From SP197 sp965242595 (lineage in GTDB: Bacteria > Pseudomonadota > Alphaproteobacteria > SP197): a DNA stretch of 64,000 bases. How positions within the stretch are numbered: the stretch's first letter is position 1; every line of letters begins with the position of its first letter. Positions 54,264 to 63,113 of the stretch are shown piece by piece. The position numbers and the translations under genes are program-made. The stretch spans positions 1,116,001-1,180,000 of the forward strand of contig OZ251464.1 in the NCBI GenBank assembly GCA_965242595.1, given 5' to 3'. The notes under the pieces were generated by a model. The model had not been told where the DNA came from, did not search any database, and saw only the letters and a list, made by a program, of their open reading frames with translations.

Positions 54264-55549
54264 GCACGCCAGCCAGCACGGGCGCCCTGGACGGGCGGCT
54301 GGCGCAGATCGTCTCGCCTGCCGAGCGCGATGCCGTGATGGCGCCCATCGCCCAGGCCATGACCCTGCCCGCCACCGCCTATGCCGGCGAGGCCTGGTAT
54401 CGGCTGGAGGTCGAGCGGGTGTTCGCGCGCCACTGGGTGGCCGTCGCCTTCGCCTGCGAGCTCCCCGCCACCGGCGACGCCCGCCCCTTCGATCTGTGCG
54501 ACATGCCGCTGTTCGCCCTGCGCGGGGCCGACGGCAGGGCGCGGGTGTTCCACAACATCGTTCCCTATGACGGCTGCCTCGCCATCGCCGCCCCCCGCCA
54601 GGGCCTGAAAGAGATCGAAACCCCCTATCACGGCCTGCGCTACGACCTGAAGGGCCGCCTGCTGGCCGCCCCCTGGTGGGATGGCAAGCCCCCGTGCCAG
54701 CCCCCGCGCGCCGCCCCGCCTCCAGACAACGCCCGCCTGGGCGGGCACGACGCCAACCTGGTGGAGATCGCCAGCACTGAGCGCCTCGGCGTGCTGTTCG
54801 TCAATCTGGACGGCGCCGCCGCCGACATCGACGCCTGGCTCGCCCCCTGGCGCCGCCTGGTCCAGCGCGACTTCGCCATCGACCGCCTGCTTCCTGCCCG
54901 CGACGGCGAGGGCCGCCCGCTGATAGAACGCCGCCGCGTCGCCGCCAACTGGAAAACCTACCAGGAAAACGCCTCCATCAACCTGCTGCACGAATCCTTC
55001 GTCCACGAAACCTACCGCCGCTCGCCCGAAGTGCCGCGCGTGGGCGAAGATGGCAGCCCCCGCTTCGATCTGGCCATGGAGGGCGCCCTGCTGGCCTTCT
55101 CCCACAGCCGCCGCCACAGCGGCGCAACCTACGATCCCGTCCACCTGCCCACGGCCGCCCACGACAGCGCCCGCCCCCCGGAACGGGGCTACTTCACCAC
55201 CCTCTATCCCAACCTCAATGTGCCCCTGTTCGACACCTTCGCCAAGGTCAACATCGCCCTGCCCGCCGGTCCCGGCGCCACCGAGCTGCAACATCTGCGC
55301 TTCTATGCCCCCGAAGCCCTGGCGGATGCCGACTTCCAGCAGGAAGAGCGCCGCGTCCAGGAAACCTTCGACCTCTTCCACCACGAAGACCGCCTGGTCA
55401 TCGAGGCGGTGCAATCCGCCCGCCGTTCCCCGGTCTGGCGTCAGCACTATTATGCACCGTTCTGGGATGCGCTCCATCGCCGCTTCAACCGCCTCGTCAT
55501 GGCGGATATGGAGCGCCCCGCCGCCATGCCCGGCCGCTTGCCGGCATAA
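54260..55549 (+). CDS. ring-hydroxylating oxygenase alpha-subunit homologue lacking Rieske ligands
   Basis: The protein has 429 residues with the overall layout of Rieske oxygenase alpha subunits. At the Rieske site, expected C-x-H and C-x2-H read V101-P-Y103 and T121-P-Y-H124, with normal spacing, so three of four [2Fe-2S] ligands are gone. In the catalytic domain the mononuclear iron ligands are kept: His244 and His249 (HESFVH) and Asp377 (HHEDRLVIEAVQ). The bridging Asp before the first His, which carries electrons from the Rieske centre, is Asn241. The reading frame is intact, so this looks like a repurposed protein rather than a dead gene. It follows the hydrolase with a four-base overlap. 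Confidence 0.8.
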   Translation: MSTPASTGALDGRLAQIVSPAERDAVMAPIAQAMTLPATAYAGEAWYRLEVERVFARHWVAVAFACELPATGDARPFDLCDMPLFALRGADGRARVFHNIVPYDGCLAIAAPRQGLKEIETPYHGLRYDLKGRLLAAPWWDGKPPCQPPRAAPPPDNARLGGHDANLVEIASTERLGVLFVNLDGAAADIDAWLAPWRRLVQRDFAIDRLLPARDGEGRPLIERRRVAANWKTYQENASINLLHESFVHETYRRSPEVPRVGEDGSPRFDLAMEGALLAFSHSRRHSGATYDPVHLPTAAHDSARPPERGYFTTLYPNLNVPLFDTFAKVNIALPAGPGATELQHLRFYAPEALADADFQQEERRVQETFDLFHHEDRLVIEAVQSARRSPVWRQHYYAPFWDALHRRFNRLVMADMERPAAMPGRLPA

Positions 55550-55595
55550 CCCCAACCGCCCAGCCCCAACCACCCCGGACATAGATGGAGAGGCC

Positions 55596-57053
55596 ATGAA
55601 CCTTCGCGACCACGCCCTTTTCCGCCAGCAATGCTACCTCGACGGCAGCTGGTGCGACGCCGACGACGGCGCCACGATCGCCGTCACCGACCCCGCCACC
55701 GGCGAGACCCTGGGCAGCGTCCCGCGCATGGGCGCCGGCGAAACCCGCCGCGCCATCGCCGCCGCCGCCCGCGCCCTGCCCGCCTGGCAGGCGGCCACCG
55801 CCAAACAGCGCGCCACCGTCCTGCGCCGCTGGTTCGACCTGATGCTGGAACACAGCGAGGATCTCGCGCTCCTCATGACCCGCGAGCAGGGCAAGCCGCT
55901 GGCCGAGTCCAGGGGCGAGATCGCCTATGCTGCCAGCTTCATCGAATGGTTCGCCGAAGAGGGCAAGCGCATCTACGGCGAAACCATCCCCCATCCTCTC
56001 CCCGACCGCCGTCTCCTGGTGCTGAAGCAGCCCATCGGCGTGGTCGGCGCCATCACCCCCTGGAACTTCCCCTCCGCCATGATCACCCGCAAGGCCGCCC
56101 CGGCCCTGGCGGCGGGCTGCGCCTTCGTCTGCAAGCCGGCCAGCGCCACCCCCTATTCGGCCCTGGCGCTGTGCGAGCTGGCTCAGCGCGCCGGCGTCCC
56201 CAAGGGCGTGCTGAACATGGTCACCGGCCAGGCGGACGCCATCGGCGCCGAACTCGCCACCAACCCCACGGTGCGCAAGATCACCTTCACCGGCTCCACC
56301 GAAATCGGCAAGAAACTGCTGGCCCAGTCGGCCTCCACGGTCAAAAAGGTCACCATGGAGCTGGGCGGTAACGCCCCCTTCCTGGTCTTCGACGACGCCG
56401 ACCTGGAGGCCGCAGTAGCCGGCGCCATAGCCTCCAAATTCCGCAACATGGGCCAGACCTGCGTGTGCGCCAACCGCATCTACGTCCAATCCGGCATCTA
56501 CAACGACTTCGCCACCAAACTGGCCGCCGAAGTCTCGAAGCTGAAGGTAGGCAACGGCCTGGAAGAAGGCATCCACCAAGGCCCCCTGATCGACCGGCGC
56601 GCCGTAGCCAAGGTGGAAGAACACATAGCCGACGCCAGATCCAAAGGCGCCCTCATCCTCACCGGCGGCGGGCGCCATGCCCTGGGCGGCAGCTATTTCC
56701 AGCCCACCGTGATGACCGATGTGAATCCGCAAATGCTGGTTGCCCGCGATGAAACCTTCGGCCCGCTCGCCCCGCTGTTCCGCTTCGAAAGCGAGCAGGA
56801 GGCCATCGCGCTCGCCAACGACACCGAGTTCGGCCTGGCCAGCTATTTCTACAGCCGCGATATCGGCCGTATCTGGCGCGTCGGCGAAGCGCTGGAATAC
56901 GGCATTGTCGGCGTCAACACCGGCATCATCTCCACCGAGGTGGCGCCCTTCGGCGGCGTCAAGGAATCGGGCATCGGGCGGGAAGGCAGCCATATGGGCA
57001 TCGACGAATATGTCGAGGCCAAATATGTCTGCATCGCCGGGGTGGACCGCTAG
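55596..57053 (+). CDS. gabD: NAD(P)-dependent aldehyde dehydrogenase, succinate-semialdehyde dehydrogenase type
   Basis: The protein has 485 residues. Cofactor-binding PWNFPSAMITRKAAPALAAGC, the GSTEIGKKLL turn, the general base Glu in MELGGNAPFLVF, and the catalytic Cys in GQTCVCANR are intact. ESGIGREGSHMGIDEYVEAKYVC is typical of the GabD group, which oxidises succinate semialdehyde to succinate. The substrate could be another semialdehyde made by the two upstream genes. It starts 46 bases after the oxygenase-like gene and is probably in the same operon. Confidence 0.88.
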   Translation: MNLRDHALFRQQCYLDGSWCDADDGATIAVTDPATGETLGSVPRMGAGETRRAIAAAARALPAWQAATAKQRATVLRRWFDLMLEHSEDLALLMTREQGKPLAESRGEIAYAASFIEWFAEEGKRIYGETIPHPLPDRRLLVLKQPIGVVGAITPWNFPSAMITRKAAPALAAGCAFVCKPASATPYSALALCELAQRAGVPKGVLNMVTGQADAIGAELATNPTVRKITFTGSTEIGKKLLAQSASTVKKVTMELGGNAPFLVFDDADLEAAVAGAIASKFRNMGQTCVCANRIYVQSGIYNDFATKLAAEVSKLKVGNGLEEGIHQGPLIDRRAVAKVEEHIADARSKGALILTGGGRHALGGSYFQPTVMTDVNPQMLVARDETFGPLAPLFRFESEQEAIALANDTEFGLASYFYSRDIGRIWRVGEALEYGIVGVNTGIISTEVAPFGGVKESGIGREGSHMGIDEYVEAKYVCIAGVDR

Positions 57054-57081
57054 CAGGCGTTGCGGTAGGCGAGGAGGGAAG

Positions 57082-58470
57082 GTGCCCCGCTACGATTACG
57101 ACCTGTTCGTCATAGGCGGCGGTTCCGGCGGTGTGCGCGCGGCCCGCATGTCGGCCGCCTACGGTGCCCGCGTTGCCATCGCCGAACGGCGCCATTGGGG
57201 CGGCACCTGCGTCAATGTCGGCTGTGTGCCCAAGAAACTGTTTGCCTATGCCGCCCATGTGAGCGAGGAGTTTCGCGATGCCCGCCGCTTTGGCTGGCGG
57301 ATAGACGGCGCCGATTTCGACTGGGCCACGCTGCGCGACAACAAGACGGCCGAGATCCAGCGCCTGAACGGCATCTACCGGCAGCTTCTGGGCGAAGCCG
57401 GCTGCGAGCTGCTGGAAGGCCGCGCCCATATCGTCGGTCCCCACGAGGTCGCGTTCGAAGGCCGCCGCATCCGGGCCGCCAACATTCTGGTCGCCGTCGG
57501 CGGCTGGCCCCATGTGCCGGTCATCCCCGGCAGGGAACACGTCATCACCTCCAACGAATGTTTCTTTCTGGACCGTCTGCCCGAACGCATCGTCATCGTC
57601 GGCGGTGGCTATGTCGCGGTGGAATTCGCGGGCATCTTCCACGGCCTGGGCGTGGAGGTGACGCTGTGCTACCGCGGCCCCTGCTTCCTGCGCGGCTTCG
57701 ACGACGACATCCGCCACCATCTGGCCCGCGAGATGGCCGCCAAGGGGATCGACCTGCGCTTCGATTGCCGGGTGGCGGCGGTGGAAAAGAACGGCCCGGG
57801 ACTCGCCATGGTGCTGGAAGACGGCGACAGGATCGCAACCGACACGGCGATGTATGCCACCGGGCGCCGCCCCGCCACCCGCGGCCTGGGGCTGGAGCAG
57901 GCGGGTGTGACGGTGAACGACGACGGCACCGTCCCCGTGGACGAGCGATTTCGCACCGATGTGCCGTCGATCCTGGCCCTGGGCGATGTGCTGGGCCGGG
58001 TCGAACTCACCCCCGTCGCCATCGCCGAGGCCATGGCGCTGGCCGCCACCCTGTTCGGCGGCCGGCCCATGGCGATGGATTACGCCAATGTGCCCCACGC
58101 CGTCTTCGCCCAGCCGCCCGTCGCCAGCGTCGGCCTCAGCGAGGCCGAGGCGCGCGCGGCCCATGGCGACGACATCGATATCTACCTCAGCGTCTTCCGC
58201 CCCCTGAAGCACACCGTCTCGCTGAACCGGGAGCGCACGCTGATGAAGCTGGTGGTGGTGCGCAGCAGCGACCGCGTGATCGGCGCCCATATGGTGGGGC
58301 CGGAGGCCGGCGAAACCATCCAGGGCTTCGCCGTGGCGCTCAAAGCGGGCGCCACCAAGGCCATATTCGATGCCACCGTCGGCATCCATCCCACCAGCGC
58401 CGAGGAGTTCGTCACCATGAGAGCCCCGGTCCGCCGCGCCGGTGCCGAGGCCGCGCCTCGGGGCGGGTAG
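57082..58470 (+). CDS. gor: glutathione-disulfide reductase
   Basis: The protein has 462 residues and starts with GTG after GAGGAGGGAAG. The FAD motif is GGGSGGVRAARMSAAYGARVAIAE, the redox-active disulfide is GGTCVNVGCVPKKL, the NADPH motif is GGGYVAVEFAG and the C-terminal active site is HPTSAEEF. Glutathione reductase rather than another family member is inferred from these motifs. It follows the dehydrogenase by 28 bases. Confidence 0.9.
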   Translation: MPRYDYDLFVIGGGSGGVRAARMSAAYGARVAIAERRHWGGTCVNVGCVPKKLFAYAAHVSEEFRDARRFGWRIDGADFDWATLRDNKTAEIQRLNGIYRQLLGEAGCELLEGRAHIVGPHEVAFEGRRIRAANILVAVGGWPHVPVIPGREHVITSNECFFLDRLPERIVIVGGGYVAVEFAGIFHGLGVEVTLCYRGPCFLRGFDDDIRHHLAREMAAKGIDLRFDCRVAAVEKNGPGLAMVLEDGDRIATDTAMYATGRRPATRGLGLEQAGVTVNDDGTVPVDERFRTDVPSILALGDVLGRVELTPVAIAEAMALAATLFGGRPMAMDYANVPHAVFAQPPVASVGLSEAEARAAHGDDIDIYLSVFRPLKHTVSLNRERTLMKLVVVRSSDRVIGAHMVGPEAGETIQGFAVALKAGATKAIFDATVGIHPTSAEEFVTMRAPVRRAGAEAAPRGG

Positions 58471-58480
58471 GCGGTTTCGC

Positions 58481-58509
58481 TGGAAAATGCCCGCCGGCGG
58501 GCGTATAGA
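58481..58509 (+). promoter_or_regulatory. weak candidate promoter for the DAHP synthase gene
   Basis: TGGAAA (58481-58486), 17 bases, TATAGA (58504-58509), ending 36 bases before the ATG. The spacer contains the palindrome CCCGCCGGCGGG. Confidence 0.3.
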
Positions 58510-58545
58510 GCGCCGCGTCCGCGAACCAAGGCGAGGTTATCGGCG

Positions 58546-59925
58546 ATGAGTGCGGCATGGATTCCGTCCAGTTGGCGCGCCTTTCCGGCGCTGCAACTGC
58601 CTTCCTATCCCGACCCCGCCCGCCTGGCGGCGGTGGAGGGCGAGTTGCGCGGTTTTCCGCCGCTGGTCTTCGCAGGCGAGGCGCGCAGCCTGAGGCGGGC
58701 GCTGGCCGATGTGGCGGCGGGCAAGGCCTTTCTGCTTCAGGGCGGCGATTGCGCCGAAAGCTTCGCCGAATTCCACCCCGACACCATCCGCGACACCTTC
58801 AAGGTGCTGCTGCAGATGGCGGTGGTGCTGACCTTCGGCGCCTCGCTGCCGGTGGTGAAGGTCGGGCGCATGGCGGGCCAGTTCGCCAAGCCGCGCTCGG
58901 CGCCGACCGAAAGCCAGAACGGCGTCGAGCTGCCCAGCTATCGCGGCGACATCGTCAACGGCATCGAGTTCGACCGCCAGGCCCGCCAGGCGGACCCGCA
59001 GCGCATCCTGCGCGCCTATCACCAGGCGGCGGCGACGCTGAACCTGCTGCGCGCCTTCGCCCAGGGCGGTTTCGCCGACCTGCACCGGGTCCACGCCTGG
59101 AACAACGATTTCGTCGCCGACAGCCCCCTGGGCCACCGCTATGCCGAGATGGCCGAGCGCATCCAGGAGGCGCTCTCCTTCATGGAGGCCTGCGGCATCA
59201 CCTCCGCCAGCGTGCCGCAGATGCGCGAGACCGGGTTCTACACCTCCCACGAGGCGCTGCTGCTGCCCTATGAGGAGGCCATGACCCGGGTCGATTCCAC
59301 CACCGGCCGCTGGTATGACACCTCCGCCCACATGCTCTGGATCGGCGACCGCACCCGCCAGGCCGATCACGCCCATGTCGAGTTCCTGCGCGGCGTGGCG
59401 AACCCGCTGGGCCTCAAATGCGGGCCGTCGCTGCAACCCGATGCGTTGCTCCGCCTGATCGACATCCTGAACCCGGCCAACCAGCCCGGCCGCCTGACGC
59501 TGATCGCGCGCATGGGCGCCGAGCGGGTGGAGGCAGACCTGGCGCCGCTGGTCAGCGCCGTGGCCGCCGAAGGCCGCCATGTGGTGTGGTCCTGCGATCC
59601 CATGCACGGCAACACCGTCAAGGCGCCCAACGGCTACAAGACCAGGCCGTTCGACCGCATCCTGAAGGAGGTGAAGGGCTTCTTCGCCGTCCACAGGGCG
59701 TTGGGCAGCCATGCCGGCGGCGTCCATTTCGAGATGACCGGGCGCGATGTCACCGAATGTCTGGGCGGCGCCCAGGCCATCGGCGCCGACGACCTCTCCA
59801 GCCGCTACCACACACATTGCGATCCGCGGCTCAACGCCAGCCAGGCCCTGGAGCTCGCCTTCCTGGTCGCCGAACAGCTTCGCGAGGAGCGCAGCGGAGA
59901 GGTCCGCGCCGTGGCGGCCCAATAG
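58546..59925 (+). CDS. class II 3-deoxy-7-phosphoheptulonate synthase
   Basis: This is the first enzyme of the shikimate pathway (phosphoenolpyruvate plus erythrose-4-phosphate). The protein has 459 residues of the plant-like class II type. It has LLQGGDCAESFAEF with the metal-binding Cys, KVGRMAGQFAKPRS, the SHEALLLPYEEA region, WSCDPMHGN and GGVHFEMTGRDVTECLGG. It is preceded by a weak promoter candidate. The gene lies downstream of gor but is functionally separate. Confidence 0.95.
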   Translation: MSAAWIPSSWRAFPALQLPSYPDPARLAAVEGELRGFPPLVFAGEARSLRRALADVAAGKAFLLQGGDCAESFAEFHPDTIRDTFKVLLQMAVVLTFGASLPVVKVGRMAGQFAKPRSAPTESQNGVELPSYRGDIVNGIEFDRQARQADPQRILRAYHQAAATLNLLRAFAQGGFADLHRVHAWNNDFVADSPLGHRYAEMAERIQEALSFMEACGITSASVPQMRETGFYTSHEALLLPYEEAMTRVDSTTGRWYDTSAHMLWIGDRTRQADHAHVEFLRGVANPLGLKCGPSLQPDALLRLIDILNPANQPGRLTLIARMGAERVEADLAPLVSAVAAEGRHVVWSCDPMHGNTVKAPNGYKTRPFDRILKEVKGFFAVHRALGSHAGGVHFEMTGRDVTECLGGAQAIGADDLSSRYHTHCDPRLNASQALELAFLVAEQLREERSGEVRAVAAQ

Positions 59926-59938
59926 CATAGCCGCCGCC

Positions 59939-61120
59939 ATGGCCCGCAGACCCGACAGCGGCGACGGCATATGGCCCGGCGGGGCGGCCATCGGGCGCTG
60001 GACGGACGCCTATTTCAACCGCAGCCGCGCGACGGTCCGGGCGTTCGGCGATTGCCGCGTCACCTATGCGGTCTTCATGCGCCGCCCCGTGGTCTCGGCC
60101 CCGCGCCTGATGATCGCATGGCTGCAGGCGGTGGCCCGCGCCCGTTCCGCCGCCTTTGCCATCGACCTGCGTTTCCAGGAAGGCAGCTGGGTCGGTGCCG
60201 GCGAGCCTGTGGCCTATATCTCGGGGCCGCTCTCCGCCCTGGTCGATCTCGAAACCCTGTTCCTGCAGAAGCTGGGGCCGGCCTGCGTGGCGGCCCACAA
60301 CGCCTATGCCATGTGCGCGGCCCTGCCCCGGGCCGCCTTCGTGGCCATGGACGCGCGCCATTGCGCCGGCACCGAGATGGCCGAGATGATGGCCTATGCC
60401 GCCTCGGTCGGCTCTGCCCGGGCGAGGCGCGAGGCCGGCGCAAAGGGCTTCGTGGGCAACGCCACCGACGCCACCGCCCATTACTTCGGCAACCGCGCGG
60501 GGCTTGGCACCATGCCCCATGCGCTGATCGGCTATGCCGGCGGAACGGTGCGGGCGGCGGAGATGTTCCGCCAGGCCAATCCGGGCGTGCCGCTCACCGT
60601 GCTGGTGGATTATTTCGGGCGCGAGATCAGCGACGCGCTGGCGGTGTGCCGCCGCTTTCCAGAGCTGGCGGCGGCGGGCGAGCTTTCGGTCAGGCTGGAT
60701 ACCGGCGGCGGACGCTTCGTCGAAGGCCTGGATCCGCCCGGAAGCTATGCCGTGCTGGAGCGCAACCGCCCCGAGGCCATCCGCGGCTACCGTTCGGAGA
60801 GGGAGCTGCGCTATCTGATCGGTGCCGGTGTCTCCGCCGCCGCCATCTGGCACATGCGCGAAAGGCTCGACGCCGAAGGCTTCCGCAAGGTGAAGATCGC
60901 CGCCTCCTCCGGCTTCGATCCGGCCAAATGCAAGGTGATGGCAGAGGCCGGGGCGCCCATCGATGTGGTCGGCAGCGGCAGCTATCTGCCCGAACGCTGG
61001 TCGGAAACCTACGCCACCGCCGACATCGTCACCTATGACGGCAGGGCGCGGGTGAAGGCGGGCAGGGAATTCCTGCTGGCTGGGCGCAACCCGCCGCCGC
61101 CACCGGGCCTTGCCGAATGA
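59939..61120 (+). CDS. nicotinate phosphoribosyltransferase-like protein
   Basis: The protein has 393 residues. The NAPRTase-type core includes WTDAYFNRSRATV, MDARHCAGTEMAEMM, VRLDTGGGRFVEGLDPPG, KIAASSGFDPAKCKVM and VGSGSYLPERWSETY. These enzymes salvage nicotinate to NaMN for NAD synthesis; a relaxed substrate is possible. ATG 59939 was chosen because the longer frame upstream overlaps the DAHP synthase. It starts 13 bases after that gene. Confidence 0.85.
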   Translation: MARRPDSGDGIWPGGAAIGRWTDAYFNRSRATVRAFGDCRVTYAVFMRRPVVSAPRLMIAWLQAVARARSAAFAIDLRFQEGSWVGAGEPVAYISGPLSALVDLETLFLQKLGPACVAAHNAYAMCAALPRAAFVAMDARHCAGTEMAEMMAYAASVGSARARREAGAKGFVGNATDATAHYFGNRAGLGTMPHALIGYAGGTVRAAEMFRQANPGVPLTVLVDYFGREISDALAVCRRFPELAAAGELSVRLDTGGGRFVEGLDPPGSYAVLERNRPEAIRGYRSERELRYLIGAGVSAAAIWHMRERLDAEGFRKVKIAASSGFDPAKCKVMAEAGAPIDVVGSGSYLPERWSETYATADIVTYDGRARVKAGREFLLAGRNPPPPPGLAE

Positions 61121-61217
61121 CCGCCGGGACCGGCAGCGCGCAACGGGCGCGACCGGCAAGACCGTCGCGACGGTCCGCCGCCGCGGCGCCCCATGCCATG
61201 CGCCGGCAGCGGCCGCC

Positions 61218-61724
61218 ATGCCCGCAGCCCTGAAAAGCTATGTCCGCTGCGTCGAAGCGGTCAGCCGCCGGGTGGGGCGGCTGGCCATGTATCTGATCTT
61301 CGCGCTGATGGCGATCCTGCTCTATTCCAGCTTTTCCAAGGCCTTCCTGTTGCCGGCGCAATGGACGCTGGAGATGGCCCAGTTCACCATGGTCGCTTAC
61401 TACATCCTGGGCGGCCCCTATTCGATGCAGCAGGGCGAGCATGTGCGCATGGACCTGCTCTATGCCGGCTGGACGCCGCGCGCCAGGGCCATCGCCGACT
61501 GCGTCACGGTGCTGTTCCTGCTCTTCTATCTGGGCGTGCTGCTCTATGGCGGCATCTCCAGCACCGCCTACGCCCTGGATTATGGCGAGCGCAGCTATTC
61601 GGCCTGGGCGCCCTATATGGCGCCGATCAAGATCGTCATGTGCCTGGGCGTGGCGCTGACGATCCTCCAGGCCGTGGCCGTGATGCTGCGCGATTTCGCC
61701 ACCTGGCGCGGGATCGAGCTATAG
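61218..61724 (+). CDS. TRAP transporter small permease (DctQ type)
   Basis: This is the four-helix Q subunit of a tripartite ATP-independent periplasmic transporter. The protein is 168 residues from ATG 61218, with helices near YLIFALMAILLYSSF and VTVLFLLFYLGVLLYGGIS. The family residues WTLEMAQFTMVAYYILGGPYSM and GEHVRMDLLYAGW are present. Earlier in-frame starts (61110 TTG) run into the previous gene. The stop touches the dctM-like start. Confidence 0.85.
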   Translation: MPAALKSYVRCVEAVSRRVGRLAMYLIFALMAILLYSSFSKAFLLPAQWTLEMAQFTMVAYYILGGPYSMQQGEHVRMDLLYAGWTPRARAIADCVTVLFLLFYLGVLLYGGISSTAYALDYGERSYSAWAPYMAPIKIVMCLGVALTILQAVAVMLRDFATWRGIEL

Positions 61725-63050
61725 ATGGGCTACGAGCTCATCGCCGGGCTGATGTTCGCCAGCATGATGGCGATGCTGATGACCGGCCAGCGGGTGTTCG
61801 GCGCCATCGGCTTCGTCGCCGTGGCTGCCGCGCTGCTGCTCTATGGCACCGGCGGCGGCGAGATCGCCTTCAGCGCGGCCATGAAGCTGATGAAGTGGTA
61901 TCCGCTCATCACCCTGCCGCTGTTCATCTATATGGGCTTCATCCTCTCGGAATCGCGCCTCGCCGACGATCTCTACACCATGTTCCACGTCTGGATGGGG
62001 CCGCTGAAGGGCGGGCTGGCGGTGGGCACCATCCTGCTGATGGTGGTGATCTCGGCCATGAACGGGCTTTCGGTCGCCGGCATGGCCATCGGCGCCACCA
62101 TCGCCCTGCCGGAGCTGCTGCGGCGCGGCTACGACAAGATCATGGTCACCGGCGTCATCCAGGCGGGTTCGTCGCTGGGCATCCTGGTCCCGCCCAGCGT
62201 GGTGCTGGTGCTCTATGGCATGATCGCGCGTCAGCCGGTGGGCCAGCTGTGGCTGGCCGGCGCCGTGCCGGGCCTGACGATGGCGGCGCTGTTCGTGGTC
62301 TATATCGTGGTCCGCTGCCAGCTCCAGCCCCATCTGGGGCCGGTGCTGCCCCGCAGCGAGCGCCAACAGGTGAGCCTGGCGGCGAAGCTCCGCCTGCTGC
62401 GGGCCGGCATCCTGCCCTTCCTGATCTTCGCGTCCATGACCGGCCTGTTTCTGCTGGGCGTGACCAGCCTGGTGGAAAGCTCGGCGGTGGGCGCCGTCAC
62501 GGCCACCCTGGCCGCCTGGTCCCGCCGCCGGCTGGACCGGCGGACCATCGAGGCCACGCTGCGCAAGACGCTGGCGGTCAGCTGCATGTTCATGTGGATC
62601 ATCATGGCGGCGCTGTGCTTCGGCGCCGTGTTCGACGGGCTGGGGGCCAAGCGGGCGCTGGAAGGCTTCTTCCTGGACCGGCTGGGGATGGGCCCCTGGG
62701 AGGTGCTGATCCTGATGCAGCTCTCCTTCATCCTGATGGGCACCTTCCTCGACGATACCGCCATGCTGGTGATCGTGGCCCCGCTCTATGTGCCGCTGGT
62801 GAAGGCGCTGGGTTTCGATCTGGTCTGGTATGGGGTGCTCTACACCATCACCTGCCAGATCGCCTATATGACGCCGCCCTTCGGCTACAACCTGTTCCTG
62901 ATGCGGGCCATGGCCCCGCCCGAGGTGGGCCTGATCGACATCTACCGCTCGATCGCGCCCTTCGTGGCGGTGATGCTGCTCGCCCTGGCCCTGGTCATGG
63001 CCTTCCCCGGTCTGGCCCTGTGGCTGCCGGGCATCGTCTATGGCAAGTGA
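61725..63050 (+). CDS. TRAP transporter large permease (DctM type)
   Basis: This is the main transport subunit, 441 residues with about twelve helices. Family features include PLFIYMGFILSESRLADDLY, SAMNGLSVAGMAIGATIALPELLRRGYDK, GSSLGILVPPSVVLVLYG and the C-terminal half with MGTFLDDTAMLVIVAPLYVPLVKALG. It starts directly after the small permease. The substrate is not deducible from this subunit. Confidence 0.93.
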   Translation: MGYELIAGLMFASMMAMLMTGQRVFGAIGFVAVAAALLLYGTGGGEIAFSAAMKLMKWYPLITLPLFIYMGFILSESRLADDLYTMFHVWMGPLKGGLAVGTILLMVVISAMNGLSVAGMAIGATIALPELLRRGYDKIMVTGVIQAGSSLGILVPPSVVLVLYGMIARQPVGQLWLAGAVPGLTMAALFVVYIVVRCQLQPHLGPVLPRSERQQVSLAAKLRLLRAGILPFLIFASMTGLFLLGVTSLVESSAVGAVTATLAAWSRRRLDRRTIEATLRKTLAVSCMFMWIIMAALCFGAVFDGLGAKRALEGFFLDRLGMGPWEVLILMQLSFILMGTFLDDTAMLVIVAPLYVPLVKALGFDLVWYGVLYTITCQIAYMTPPFGYNLFLMRAMAPPEVGLIDIYRSIAPFVAVMLLALALVMAFPGLALWLPGIVYGK

Positions 63051-63113
63051 GCCGCTTGGCCTGCCGCCCGGTTTCGGCCACACTGGCGCGGCACCGCAAG
63101 CGGGGAGGCAGAG

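Noticed and set aside
55497..56993. 498-codon minus-strand frame opposite the aldehyde dehydrogenase
   Set aside because: Antisense shadow of a well-supported gene; no recognisable protein.
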